DNA of 64,000 bases from Ricordea florida (GCA_949710005.1 OX453278.1:7634597-7698596); one strand, 5' to 3'; counted from the first letter of the stretch, positions 47,501 through 56,047 are shown. Notes: a model not told the origin generated them from the sequence alone. Numbers and translations are program-made.

Positions 47501-48112
47501 ATGGCTACTCCTGAAGATATATTGAACGGTGAAGCATCAGTTGATGCAACAACACCACCACCACCAATCATTGATTTGGAGTCAAAGAGGGAATCTCTTT
47601 CAATCTTAGCGTGCCTGGGTTCAACGAAAGAATACACTGGTGTGGTTATGTACCTCTCTGATACAACCAAACTATCGGATAAGGACGTGGAGAAGTATTA
47701 TAAGAGGTACCAAGTCGTGTCTGGTAAGAAGATAGCTGATGGCTTAGCGGACTCTTCTTTTCAATTGATAGCTAAGGCTGTAGATCAGGGTTTGAGCAAG
47801 TTCGGAAATATAGATGATCAAGACGCTCTTCTGAGAGACTGTAAGAACGATCAATTGATAATGAAGGAGATCTCAAATATATCTGGGTTACTTGTACTGA
47901 AAGGTGGAAGACTCACAGCATTACTATCAGCATTTATTCACATTGCAAAGCACTTCAAATTAAGAGAACCTGAGTATGGATACAACAGTGCCTCAACACA
48001 ACTTGAGCAAGAGCTAAGCAATACTCCAACACAACTTGAGCAAGAGCTAAGCAATACTCCAACACAACTTGAGCAAGAGCTAAGCAATACTCCAACACAA
48101 CTTGAGAACTAA
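47501..48112 (+). CDS. Polinton protein of unknown function with C-terminal repeats
   Basis: 203 aa, unrecognised. The N-terminus has a proline run (TTPPPPIIDLE). The middle is mixed helical. The C-terminus has three identical 11-residue repeats (TQLEQELSNTP) plus a partial fourth. At DNA level the 33-bp units are identical, which means recent expansion. The position right after the packaging ATPase suggests a virion or assembly role, but nothing shows it. Confidence 0.75.
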   Translation: MATPEDILNGEASVDATTPPPPIIDLESKRESLSILACLGSTKEYTGVVMYLSDTTKLSDKDVEKYYKRYQVVSGKKIADGLADSSFQLIAKAVDQGLSKFGNIDDQDALLRDCKNDQLIMKEISNISGLLVLKGGRLTALLSAFIHIAKHFKLREPEYGYNSASTQLEQELSNTPTQLEQELSNTPTQLEQELSNTPTQLEN

Positions 48113-48147
48113 AATGGAGACTGGGGAAAAAGTGTCTTCAAGATTGG

Positions 48148-48831
48148 TTGTACCATAAGCATAAGCACAACAACAAGATGCAACAAAACGAAATTAAGTT
48201 TGACGTATTCACCATATATGGTGAGAATGACTCTGACTTTGAGAAGCTCTTCGAGAGAGTAAGGCCAGAGATTGTTAATGCCTTTGAGGGAATCAACCCT
48301 AATTTAACAAGACTTCAAGTTAATTTTAAGCTAGACCTAAATCAAAAACCATTTCAATCCATAGCAGACCATTATGATGATTATGATGATTATGATGAGA
48401 CTGACTCTGCAGATACCCTAATCGCACGTACTGTGAGAGTTTTGAGATCGAGACTTATATATAATTTCAGGGATGCACTTCAATCCCGTTTTAATTATAT
48501 GTATGTGGACCTCTATGATAAACGTTTTGATAAATGTATTAGCCCCGAGGAGAGATTCAGAGCAGAGTACAATGGGGATTGGGATGGAGAGGAGGGTTTG
48601 GAAAATACTGGCCTGTATGGCGTTATGGTCAAGGAGTTTGCAAAAGATATGGAGTCTGAAGTTTCATACATTACAATCAAAATGTTGAATGCAGACAAGC
48701 ACTACCATAAATCGAACTTCTACAAACGTCTGCGGGATGAACTAATGCCTATAGCGTGGCACCCCGATCGTGTGTGGGATTGGTGTTTCGATAACGAGCA
48801 GAAGGGAGAAGCCGAGCAATTATGGACTTAA
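48148..48831 (+). CDS. Polinton protein of unknown function, acidic middle
   Basis: 227 aa from the first ATG; an in-frame ATG at 48178 (MQQNEIKF) may be the true start, as the first ten residues are low-complexity (HKHKHNN). A YDDYDDYDE acidic tract lies near 77. The end carries LMPIAWHPDRVWDWCFDNE, which resembles short C-terminal motifs of some giant-virus proteins. No enzyme motif is seen. The stop is followed by a strong hairpin (48865-48891). Confidence 0.7.
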   Translation: MYHKHKHNNKMQQNEIKFDVFTIYGENDSDFEKLFERVRPEIVNAFEGINPNLTRLQVNFKLDLNQKPFQSIADHYDDYDDYDETDSADTLIARTVRVLRSRLIYNFRDALQSRFNYMYVDLYDKRFDKCISPEERFRAEYNGDWDGEEGLENTGLYGVMVKEFAKDMESEVSYITIKMLNADKHYHKSNFYKRLRDELMPIAWHPDRVWDWCFDNEQKGEAEQLWT

Positions 48832-48864
48832 TGACCCAACTTCAATATGAAACACTATTGTAAA

Positions 48865-48891
48865 CCTCTTAATAGAAGACCTATTAAGAGG
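48865..48891 (+). terminator. Intergenic stem-loop 1
   Basis: A perfect 11-bp stem (CCTCTTAATAG / CTATTAAGAGG) with a 5-nt loop, 34 nt after the stop at 48831, and TTAAAG 2 nt downstream. It matches the stem-loop at 49869-49893 in design. It is a probable transcript end or processing signal. Confidence 0.6.
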
Positions 48892-48940
48892 CTTAAAGCG
48901 AGATATGTACTATATCATAACCAAAAGGTACTTGTTGAAC

Positions 48941-49849
48941 ATGACTGAACCAATCTTCATTTCACTTGACTCTGATTTTGACTGGGGCACCATCGTTGTG
49001 TCAGAACCTAAGAAGAACTCTTTCACCAAAGGCAAAGGTAACTCACCAATTGCAACTGAATGGGTTACTTCAGATGTTTAAGTAGAAGGTCCAAACGGTT
49101 CGAAACGCCCAATATTCATTGAACTAGCCAAGCAATTCTTTTCAAGCATATCTGGTGTATGGCCATTTGGAACCGAGAAAAAGGATCGCAGTCTTGAAAC
49201 ATTGGAGGGGTTCCAGATTTTCTACCCAATGACATCGATTGAGACTATGGATAGCCCTACAACCGAAGAGATGAAGACTCGCGAAGCATTAGATAACGTA
49301 TTGGAGATCACATTGGATTCACTCAAAAAGTTTTGTAAAAAATCCAGGTCTGAGCGTCTAGTACCAGCCTCCACTTTCAATGCATATACAACTGCTAAAA
49401 GTGAAAATGATTGGTCTTATGCTGTAAAACCCATATACGATTACACAAACATCACAAACCAACTAACAGGTAAGAAGACAAAGGATGAGTCCAGTCCAGA
49501 GCGTGCCTACCTAAAGTTCATTACCTGGGGTAAGGGTAAGCGCATAAAATCCAAAACTTCTGTATATGGCCCAGGTGATAAAATGGTTCACCCACTTGAA
49601 TACATGTGGCAGCCTGATAATTATGTAACCGGTTTTGGTCATCCTGTTGTATTTTGGGATGGTATATTCTGGGGGTCACACGGGCAGTCCAGTTATGGCC
49701 CTTCAGCTCGTCTTCGTGTTTCTGAGATGAACTTCACTCCAGATGATAACAACAAAATGACTCGCTTTCGCATGTTAAGTCCCAATAAGGTACAAGAATC
49801 AGAATCAGTTGATGATGATGATGAAATTGTGGTAGAGTGTATTGAATAA
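48941..49849 (+). pseudogene. Polinton protein of unknown function, with one in-frame stop
   Basis: From ATG at 48941 the frame reads 46 codons to TAA at 49079-49081, then stays open in the same frame to 49849 (302 codons in all). The longer downstream ORF begins at an internal ATG, 49202. The reading on both sides looks coding (for example SKRPIFIELAKQFF just past the stop), so a nonsense mutation is likely. The C-terminal half has aromatic-rich blocks (AYLKFITWGKG, HPVVFWDGIFWGSHGQSS) that suggest a beta-rich fold, perhaps a DNA-binding or virion protein. Function unknown. Confidence 0.65.
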
Positions 49850-49868
49850 TAATTAAGACTTACTTCTC

Positions 49869-49893
49869 CTCCTAATAGTAATCCTATTAGGAG
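49869..49893 (+). terminator. Intergenic stem-loop 2
   Basis: A perfect 10-bp stem (CTCCTAATAG / CTATTAGGAG) with a 5-nt loop, 20 nt after the stop at 49849, followed by TTTAAAGG. Compared with stem-loop 1 it has C-G in place of T-A at the fourth stem position, a compensatory change. Confidence 0.6.
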
Positions 49894-49905
49894 ATTTAAA
49901 GGTTA

Positions 49906-50325
49906 ATGATAACAGGGATATACATGGCTGAGCAAGCTGAGAAAACTGTTGAGCAAATCACAAAGGAACCCACTGTCAAGAATAAAGTGAAGGATCCCAA
50001 GAAAGTAGAGGCTGGGAAGAAACTGGCCTCCTACAACAAGAAAGAAAAAGAGAAGCGGGATGCATTGATAAATAAACAGAAAGAGGATAAGGAGAGATCT
50101 TCCATGGATTTTAATGCCTGGATACCCAGTTTATCCTTCGGGACTGTGTTTACAATCGGGTCCATAATAGGAGTAACTGCTCATTCCTTATTCACGAGAT
50201 ATAAAAGCAAAATAGCCGACTTACTTGTACCTACTCCAACCTTCAAACCACCTCCTGTCAAGAACATAAATGAGGTCAAAAGCGAACCAAACAAAGAAAA
50301 TAGTTTAAATGATGAGTTGATGTAA
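49906..50325 (+). CDS. Lysine-rich single-pass membrane protein
   Basis: 139 aa; the internal ATG at 49924 (MAEQAEKT) has the better context and is the likelier start. The N-terminal half is strongly charged and helical (KKEKEKRDALINKQKEDKE). A hydrophobic segment follows (FGTVFTIGSIIGVTAHSLF, about 80-98), then a polar proline-rich tail. Small membrane proteins are common in Polinton late regions. Specific role unknown. Confidence 0.75.
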   Translation: MITGIYMAEQAEKTVEQITKEPTVKNKVKDPKKVEAGKKLASYNKKEKEKRDALINKQKEDKERSSMDFNAWIPSLSFGTVFTIGSIIGVTAHSLFTRYKSKIADLLVPTPTFKPPPVKNINEVKSEPNKENSLNDELM

Positions 50326-50333
50326 TACATAAA

Positions 50334-50558
50334 ATGTCAGACATTAAGCTTGTAAAGACTGTTACAGATTCTGCAGTTCTCGTGGGACTCGCTGCTGCTG
50401 TGGGTTATGTGGGTAAGAAGGCCCTGAGAGAATCATTCATTGGCGATCCATCGTCCAGTATCATGAATTATGGCAAATGGGTCGTTGTTTTGTCCGCGAG
50501 TATGTACCTCAAAACTTACTTAGAAGATCAAAAGATACTACCAAAGAGCCTTGAGTAA
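50334..50558 (+). CDS. Small two-helix membrane protein
   Basis: 74 aa with two hydrophobic stretches (AVLVGLAAAVGYVG and WVVVLSASMYL). Its stop codon overlaps the next ATG (TAATG at 50556-50560), so the two genes are tightly coupled. Unrecognised. Confidence 0.7.
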   Translation: MSDIKLVKTVTDSAVLVGLAAAVGYVGKKALRESFIGDPSSSIMNYGKWVVVLSASMYLKTYLEDQKILPKSLE

Positions 50559-50755
50559 TGAATACAGTGAAATTTGATCATATAAGATTCAAAGTGGCGT
50601 TGGATAGTCATATGAGAGATGGGCCCATTTTGAAGGACTTCATAACTAAAGATAGCAATGGGTCCGTAATATCATTTGACGAGAAAGGATTCAGTATGGC
50701 TGTACTCGATCATTTGAAGAATACTCCCAAGTTGGAGCACTTCACGATTGAATGA
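50558..50755 (+). CDS. Small Polinton protein, unknown
   Basis: 65 aa, mixed charge, no membrane segment or known motif. It is kept because of its TAATG overlap with the previous gene and its place in a close-packed series of plus-strand genes. Confidence 0.6.
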   Translation: MNTVKFDHIRFKVALDSHMRDGPILKDFITKDSNGSVISFDEKGFSMAVLDHLKNTPKLEHFTIE

Positions 50756-50788
50756 AATGTATTAAGAAATCCTACAATAGATTCATAA

Positions 50789-51193
50789 ATGGCGAGTATA
50801 GCGATCATGCTTGGAGGTGCAGTCCTCAATGCAACTGCCTTCATTGGTGGGAATTATATAGCAAAGGCCCTAAGTGGGTCATCATCCGCTGATCTCCAAC
50901 TCGAAAGGGAAAGGCATGACAAAGCAATGGAGAAATACCAGAAAGACTATTCTAAGTACCAGGAAAAGAGGTTGGCTTACATTGACTTTATGAACAATAG
51001 GAAGAGTGACGCTAACCAGGCCTCTGAGAACATATCAAAGACGGATGAAGCGCTGAAATTGTACAATCAAATGGGCAATCCTCCCAAGTTCTCTGACTAT
51101 TACCGACCTAATGGAGACCAACGAATGGGTGAGATGGCCTATGTCTCCGGTGGGATGTTAGCCCTGGGATATATAGCTAGCAAGTGGGTGTGA
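50789..51193 (+). CDS. Membrane protein with central coiled coil
   Basis: 134 aa. A hydrophobic N-terminus (IAIMLGGAVLNATAFIGG) is followed by a charged helical region rich in Lys, Glu and Tyr (about 38-80) and a second hydrophobic end (GGMLALGYIASKW). It could anchor at a virion membrane or capsid interior. No homologue is recognised. Confidence 0.7.
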   Translation: MASIAIMLGGAVLNATAFIGGNYIAKALSGSSSADLQLERERHDKAMEKYQKDYSKYQEKRLAYIDFMNNRKSDANQASENISKTDEALKLYNQMGNPPKFSDYYRPNGDQRMGEMAYVSGGMLALGYIASKWV

Positions 51194-51230
51194 TAAATTA
51201 ACTTAGAAGTTCCCATATTCGACATCAAAT

Positions 51231-52193
51231 ATGGCAACTGCTGATCCTGATGAAAACGATCCTTTCGGGTTAGGGGGAGAAAACAAACAAGAAGATCCTG
51301 ATGATTTTGAAAATACCCCACTACTTGGTAGGCAACCCACACCAGATAAAGTCGTAGAAACATCCACAACTAAGGGTGCTAGACGTAAAACTAAATCAGG
51401 GTATGTTCAATTACCACGTGAAGATATAGAAATGGAGGCTATGGAAGAAAACAAAGATGCTATCTGGGCTAAGATCCAAAGTAAATTCCCAAATGCCGAA
51501 CCTAAGTTTCTTTTCAAATATGATGAATGGGGTAGAATCGTTGTTAAAATTACTGGTAGAGATCCAGGCAAAAATGTATGGCATCAATTATTCGATGCAT
51601 ATGGTGATGTGAATAAAGGATTACCAAAAACAATTACAAAAGGGTTAGGCCCAAGCGCAGAAGAAATGATGGAAGTCAATGATGACGAGATAACTAAGAA
51701 AAAAGGGTTCGTTAGTAAATTGAAAGAGACGGTAAGATTCCATCGAGATAAGGCATTGAAATCCCCAGAAGAAGTAAGTCAAATAGAGACTATAGAGAGA
51801 CAAATTGGTGAACAAGAGCAAGAGATAGCTAACTTGGAGGGTGAGAATGAGCAAATCCAGGAGCGAACGTCATTGCGAGACCGAGTGAAAGCGATTTTCA
51901 AGAAATATGGGTTCACAGTATTTGCCGTTGTTAGTGCCGTTAGTGTGGTCATTGGCGTTATCGTGTCTAATCTTTCCAAAGGCCTATCCAAATTGGGTAA
52001 AGGTGTGGGGGATGGACTGAAAACCATTGGTAAGAAACTCGGTGAGATATTACCCGGTATGGTGGGAGCGATCGTGAGTTTCATGTTCAAGACTGCCGGG
52101 GAGGTCATTTCATTCCTGGGTAAGAACGCTTGGCTATTGATCCTCGCTGTTGTAGTGTACTTCGTAGAGCAATTAAAGAAGAGGCGTCGTTGA
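51231..52193 (+). CDS. Polinton structural-type protein with hydrophobic C-terminus
   Basis: 320 aa. The acidic N-terminal 60 residues look disordered (DPDENDPFGLGG). A coiled coil lies at about 185-215 (EQEQEIANLEGENEQIQER). Then come three hydrophobic or amphipathic segments (FAVVSAVSVVIGVIVSN; GEILPGMVGAIVSFMF; WLLILAVVVYFV) and a basic end KKRRR. The glycine/lysine-rich amphipathic stretch between them resembles membrane-lytic helices of capsid proteins; that role is only a guess. Similar proteins recur, as I recall, in cnidarian Polintons. Confidence 0.75.
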   Translation: MATADPDENDPFGLGGENKQEDPDDFENTPLLGRQPTPDKVVETSTTKGARRKTKSGYVQLPREDIEMEAMEENKDAIWAKIQSKFPNAEPKFLFKYDEWGRIVVKITGRDPGKNVWHQLFDAYGDVNKGLPKTITKGLGPSAEEMMEVNDDEITKKKGFVSKLKETVRFHRDKALKSPEEVSQIETIERQIGEQEQEIANLEGENEQIQERTSLRDRVKAIFKKYGFTVFAVVSAVSVVIGVIVSNLSKGLSKLGKGVGDGLKTIGKKLGEILPGMVGAIVSFMFKTAGEVISFLGKNAWLLILAVVVYFVEQLKKRRR

Positions 52194-52199
52194 ATTTAA

Positions 52200-52838
52200 A
52201 TGTTGAGCATAACAATGTACGAGTCTGAAACTAGGGTGTACTTGGATCCTCCCCTGGACAAGGTTCGAGAGATACAACTCCTGGATTGTAATATACAAAC
52301 CAAACGATTGGTAAATTTCAAGGATCGCCAAAGCGTACTCAAGGAGGATAATCGCCCCTTCATAATAATCCAACCTGGTACATACTCTCTGCGTGATATA
52401 CACGCGATATTTCTAAACGATACGGATAGGGCTAAGCTCTCAATCATTGAGACTGATACTGTTGACTATCTCTATTCAAATAAGATCTTCAACATTAAAC
52501 TTACGAGAGGGCTACAAATTGGTTTAGGGGTGCCTGAAATTATAACTCCTGGCAAGTTATACCCCATAAATCTCCAGATCAAGGAGCCCCTTAGGCTTAT
52601 GTGCAGTCTAGTGAATAACCAGTCATCCTATATGAATAATGCTCGATTTACAGGCCCAGTGAAGATCTCACCGCCCTCACACCTCCTTGCCAACATACCA
52701 TCACAGGATTATCCAGTCATTCCCGTTCATAAATCTAAAACCCCCATAAATCACTTCGATCTGAGCATCCTCGACAGTGAATGGAACAAATTGAATCTGA
52801 ATGGGTCTCCAATCACCTTCAGTTTGAGATTCAGATAA
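52200..52838 (+). CDS. Probable minor capsid (penton-like) protein
   Basis: 212 aa, beta-rich. It starts with a VYLDPPLDKVREIQLLDC block and IIIQPGTYSLRDIHAIF, and ends NLNGSPITFSLRFR. This layout (PPL near the start, GxY followed by D-I, and a GxxITFxLR end) matches a Polinton protein group proposed to be penton/minor capsid. It starts 6 bp after the previous stop. The assignment rests on pattern memory. Confidence 0.5.
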   Translation: MLSITMYESETRVYLDPPLDKVREIQLLDCNIQTKRLVNFKDRQSVLKEDNRPFIIIQPGTYSLRDIHAIFLNDTDRAKLSIIETDTVDYLYSNKIFNIKLTRGLQIGLGVPEIITPGKLYPINLQIKEPLRLMCSLVNNQSSYMNNARFTGPVKISPPSHLLANIPSQDYPVIPVHKSKTPINHFDLSILDSEWNKLNLNGSPITFSLRFR

Positions 52839-52871
52839 CATTTTAAAAGTACGTGAGAACCGTAACTAAAC

Positions 52872-53474
52872 ATGGGTGAGTACAAAGGAATATACCCCAA
52901 CTTGCCTCCAACGGCGCCTCCTCCTGATGGCCCTACTTTCAGACTACAGCAATGTTGTGATGCTATTAACAAGCTAAAAACTGAATTGAAGCACTACGAG
53001 ACTGTACTCAAAAAGTACAACCGGTCCAAAGTCGCGCTCATAAACGCAAGCTCAACCTGTGGTATACTTTCTTGTATTTTAGCGGCCGGTGGATTGGGTA
53101 CATCTCTGAGCGGTGTGGGAATTGTGGCAGCTATACCCTTGGGAGTGACGAGTGGAATACTTGTTTGCGCATCCATAGCGTGTGAACAAATCTCCAAGAG
53201 ACTGGCAAATAAAGCGGTCAAGCACCAAAGTACAGTTACGCTGGCCAAAGCCAAAATAAACACAATCGAGGACCTGGTCTCCAAGGCGCTTCGTGATAAT
53301 AAGATCTCTGATGAGGAGTTCTCAATGATAATCGAGGAGCTCAAGAAGTTTGAAAAGCTAAAGGCTGAGATACGACTCAAGGCTCAAAAAAATTCAATGA
53401 AGGAGATCGATACTGTGGCCTTGAAACAGAGAGTGCGAGAAGAATTTATCAAAGAACTAAAAGGAGGGTCCTAA
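52872..53474 (+). CDS. Polinton membrane/coiled-coil protein
   Basis: 200 aa. A proline-rich start (YPNLPPTAPPPDGP) is followed by a coiled coil (about 30-58), a long hydrophobic glycine-rich segment (CGILSCILAAGGLGTS and GIVAAIPLGVTSGILVC), then a second helical half with EDLVSKALRDNKISDEEF. Unknown function; a recurrent type in cnidarian elements to my knowledge. Confidence 0.72.
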   Translation: MGEYKGIYPNLPPTAPPPDGPTFRLQQCCDAINKLKTELKHYETVLKKYNRSKVALINASSTCGILSCILAAGGLGTSLSGVGIVAAIPLGVTSGILVCASIACEQISKRLANKAVKHQSTVTLAKAKINTIEDLVSKALRDNKISDEEFSMIIEELKKFEKLKAEIRLKAQKNSMKEIDTVALKQRVREEFIKELKGGS

Positions 53475-53544
53475 ACATAACTTATGATAAGGTGTATTAT
53501 TGATTTAAACACTATAACCCTTCTACCCAAACACTGGATAGAAG

Positions 53545-55104
53545 ATGGGCTTACTCAATGACTTCAGGAATAGGTGTCCAAAGGCTGATTTGAGCCAATT
53601 CACATTTGTGACTGATATCTATGGAGGTTACATTAGGTGGAAACATAATGGGACAACAATCATGTCTTATGATGACCCCACTGGTAAGACATGGACTGAA
53701 GGCCTCCCACCCAATTTGAAAATACTACTATGGTTAGATTTAGGATTGGGTGATAATGCATTGAGTTCATTCCCAAAGAGTTTGACTATGACCGATCGCT
53801 TGTACCCAATACCAGCCATTGACTTTGATGACTTCACCAGTGATACCACAAGCATGCTGACCTCATTAGATATATACGTATCCAATACCAAAAAGTTCAC
53901 CGCTAAGATGCGTAACGTATTTACATCCCAAGTTGTCACGTTCAAGTTTGGAAAGCAAGGCCGAAAGTGGTTGAACGCACCTGATATGAATTATTGGCCT
54001 CAACAACTTAATTTTGCAGTATGGTGTGCAACCTCTGGATGTGGTATTAGCCCCTTTGAAAGTTTGAACTACCCCAAAGTGGTGGCTGGCTTCATAAAGT
54101 TTCATACCTACTTCACCATAAGGCGAATACTTTATGAATTGAGTGTGCCGCTGCCCGATGAACAACCATTCGACATAGCTAACAATCCTTACAGTAAGGT
54201 TGCTTACCAAAGATTGTGCGCTGAATTCGGGATCGCTAATGATTCTGATTTCAGATGGAAAGGCGGGCGAAACCATGGTCTTGGTGATATATTCCTTGAT
54301 TATGGAGCTGGTTACCATGGACGAGGTGGTGGATTTCAGAATGTTCACATTATTAGGAATTATGATGAAGATGCAAACCAATGGCCTGGCGCGGGTGGAA
54401 AATTCTCTGATGATGGGGGTAAAAAGAATAAGGGAGATCTCATCTCATTCATTCGTAATGATGACTTTGCTGGGTACAAATATGCTTGGTTCATTCCAAC
54501 GAGTGGTCATGGACTCACCAAGGCTGGACTGGGTAGACTGAATCGATCTGCTGAGGCATTCGTTTACTGTGTGTTGGGATCACAAGTTAATACCCGAAAC
54601 TCGATTGTGGGCATGGGTGGTGGTGGTGCAATTGAAACGCAGCAAGAGTTCTTGGCTCTATTTGAAAGTAGTGTAATAGAGAATGATATCTCAAGCTCAG
54701 TACAAAGGTACCAACTCGCAACTCAGGAAGCGAAGTTAAGATTGGATCTGGCAATTGCACCTGGAGTTTGGCTAATGCCTAGTAATATGATCATAAACAC
54801 AGAGAGTGTGGTTGGGTATAACAACAACCTAATGAAGGCCACTGGTGATATGAAGTTTGGAGTTAACTCAAATGTAAACCTAGAGACAAAGACTGTAGGT
54901 ATAAGCCATAATTTAGGATCTTCAAAAGTTAAGTTACCACATGCAGCTGTCAAAACTGAAGCTGTACAGGTGAAAACACCAATGATGGATGTTAAACCTG
55001 AAATCAAAGAGCCTGACCCAGATAACACCACACAACATGAAAATAATATGATAGCATTGACAATCGCAGTTGGTGGATTGGCGGCTTGGGTTTTGTTACG
55101 TTGA
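53545..55104 (+). CDS. 519-aa Polinton protein with C-terminal anchor
   Basis: It is the largest late-region protein. Recognisable blocks include TIRRILYELSVPLPDEQPF, RLCAEFGIANDSDFRWKGG, NHGLGDIFL, and ETQQEFLALFE, which I recall from many cnidarian Polinton-type proteins. The end has a hydrophobic segment (MIALTIAVGGLAAWVLL), so it may be tail-anchored. No catalytic motif is evident. Its stop converges on the zinc-repeat gene, with a hairpin between them at 55121-55145. Confidence 0.72.
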   Translation: MGLLNDFRNRCPKADLSQFTFVTDIYGGYIRWKHNGTTIMSYDDPTGKTWTEGLPPNLKILLWLDLGLGDNALSSFPKSLTMTDRLYPIPAIDFDDFTSDTTSMLTSLDIYVSNTKKFTAKMRNVFTSQVVTFKFGKQGRKWLNAPDMNYWPQQLNFAVWCATSGCGISPFESLNYPKVVAGFIKFHTYFTIRRILYELSVPLPDEQPFDIANNPYSKVAYQRLCAEFGIANDSDFRWKGGRNHGLGDIFLDYGAGYHGRGGGFQNVHIIRNYDEDANQWPGAGGKFSDDGGKKNKGDLISFIRNDDFAGYKYAWFIPTSGHGLTKAGLGRLNRSAEAFVYCVLGSQVNTRNSIVGMGGGGAIETQQEFLALFESSVIENDISSSVQRYQLATQEAKLRLDLAIAPGVWLMPSNMIINTESVVGYNNNLMKATGDMKFGVNSNVNLETKTVGISHNLGSSKVKLPHAAVKTEAVQVKTPMMDVKPEIKEPDPDNTTQHENNMIALTIAVGGLAAWVLLR

Positions 55105-55120
55105 TGGACTAGATATAATT

Positions 55121-55145
55121 TTTGTAACGTGGTTCGCGTTACAAA
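55121..55145. terminator. Hairpin between convergent genes
   Basis: TTTGTAACG, 7-nt loop, CGTTACAAA: a perfect 9-bp stem 17 nt after the stop at 55104 and 17 nt before the stop of the opposing gene. It could end transcripts from both sides. Confidence 0.5.
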
Positions 55146-55161
55146 GATGCACACTATATTA

Positions 55162-55578
55162 TTATAACTTATTAAGTTCGCGGCAATCTTTACAAGAATC
55201 TTTACGTTTATAATGAACGCATATGCCCTTTCCCCCACACTCTTTGCATCTATACCTATTTTTACCATGGGAGCATACTTGAGAACCCCCACAATCTTTG
55301 CAATAGTACTTTACTTTACCATGAGTACAAATACCCTTACCACCACACTCTTTGCAAAATGCTATCTGTCTTAGATGAGGGCATATTTGTGATCCCATAC
55401 AATCCTTACACTGAACCTTACGTATACCATGTTGACATTTTCCCCCACTACTAACACTAGGTACCTCTGCAGGCATTCCCAGCGCCTCTAGTAACTCGTT
55501 TCTACGCATCTTGTAATATTTTGGTATCTTGCGTTCCTTGGCGATGGCGCGGAGCTCTTTGACATTTTGATTTGGCAT
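55162..55578 (-). CDS. SAP/Rho-N head fused to five zinc-binding repeats
   Basis: 138 aa. The first 43 residues (MPNQNVKELRAIAKERKIPK and on) are identical to the start of the polymerase because both genes begin inside the inverted repeats. Past the TIR come five repeats of the pattern C-x-H-x6-C-x2-C (for example CTHGKVKYYCKDC, CSHGKNRYRCKEC), separated by GGxxI/V. Repeats of this kind occur in giant-virus proteins. The head resembles SAP/Rho-N DNA-binding helices. I infer a nucleic-acid-binding protein acting on the element ends or transcripts. Confidence 0.75.
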   Translation of the reverse strand: MPNQNVKELRAIAKERKIPKYYKMRRNELLEALGMPAEVPSVSSGGKCQHGIRKVQCKDCMGSQICPHLRQIAFCKECGGKGICTHGKVKYYCKDCGGSQVCSHGKNRYRCKECGGKGICVHYKRKDSCKDCRELNKL

Positions 55579-55707
55579 GATGAGTTCTTGAATGTATATT
55601 AACAGTTCTTTAAGACGATAGGGTCGATTTTGGAATTAGCACGCGTGCAGTCTTTTTCCGTTTTTTCGTCTTTAAGACTGCGCCAGTCCCCGCCTTTTGC
55701 AACTACT
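55440..55707 (-). repeat. Polinton right terminal inverted repeat
   Basis: 268 bp, inverse of 36678-36945 with two mismatches. It contains the start of the zinc-repeat gene at 55578, exactly 129 bp from the tip, as at the left end. Confidence 0.95.
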
Positions 55708-55712
55708 AGTGC

Positions 55713-56047
55713 TCTGGAAAAGGTTCAACGTAAACAGGAGCGAATTCGTAAAGCAGCACGGTTCTGTTCATAGGAAACGAGGAGAAGGCAGTCTAGATTA
55801 ACACTTATGTATAAACTAACTCATGATCTTATTGATAAAGATACCCGAAAATATTCAATCCAACATTCCGAGACTCGCTCGAGGGGAAGTCATCAATTTA
55901 AATTTTGCGCGCCATATGCAAATAAAGACGTTTTTAAATTTTTGTTTTTTCCAAAAACTATAACGGACTGAAGCTGCCTCCCTGAGGCCATTGTTTCATC
56001 AACCTCCTTAGAAACGTTTCAATGTAGGTTAACAGCTTTTCTTAAAT
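55713..56047 (+). pseudogene. L2/CR1-like reverse transcriptase, 3' part
   Basis: It continues the frame broken at 36672: LEKVQRKQERIRKAARFCS, then after stops LTHDLIDKD, KDVFKFLFFPKTIT and a final SLETFQCRL block. This is the usual end of such elements, followed by an AT-rich tail. Confidence 0.75.

Larger units (their letters stand above)
36678..55707. mobile_element. Polinton/Maverick (adintovirus-like) element, complete with TIRs
   Basis: The element is 19,030 bp. It starts AGTAGTTGCAAAAGGCGGGG and ends with the inverse, and AGTGC flanks it at 36673-36677 and 55708-55712. Removing it with one AGTGC restores the reading phase of the interrupted retrotransposon, which proves the boundaries. 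It carries type B polymerase, retroviral-type integrase, packaging ATPase, major capsid and probable minor capsid genes, the defining set of Polintons. Without the later 2.87-kb insertion it would be about 16.2 kb, a normal size. I found no adenovirus-type protease. Several genes are damaged, so this copy is unlikely to be autonomous. Confidence 0.95.
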
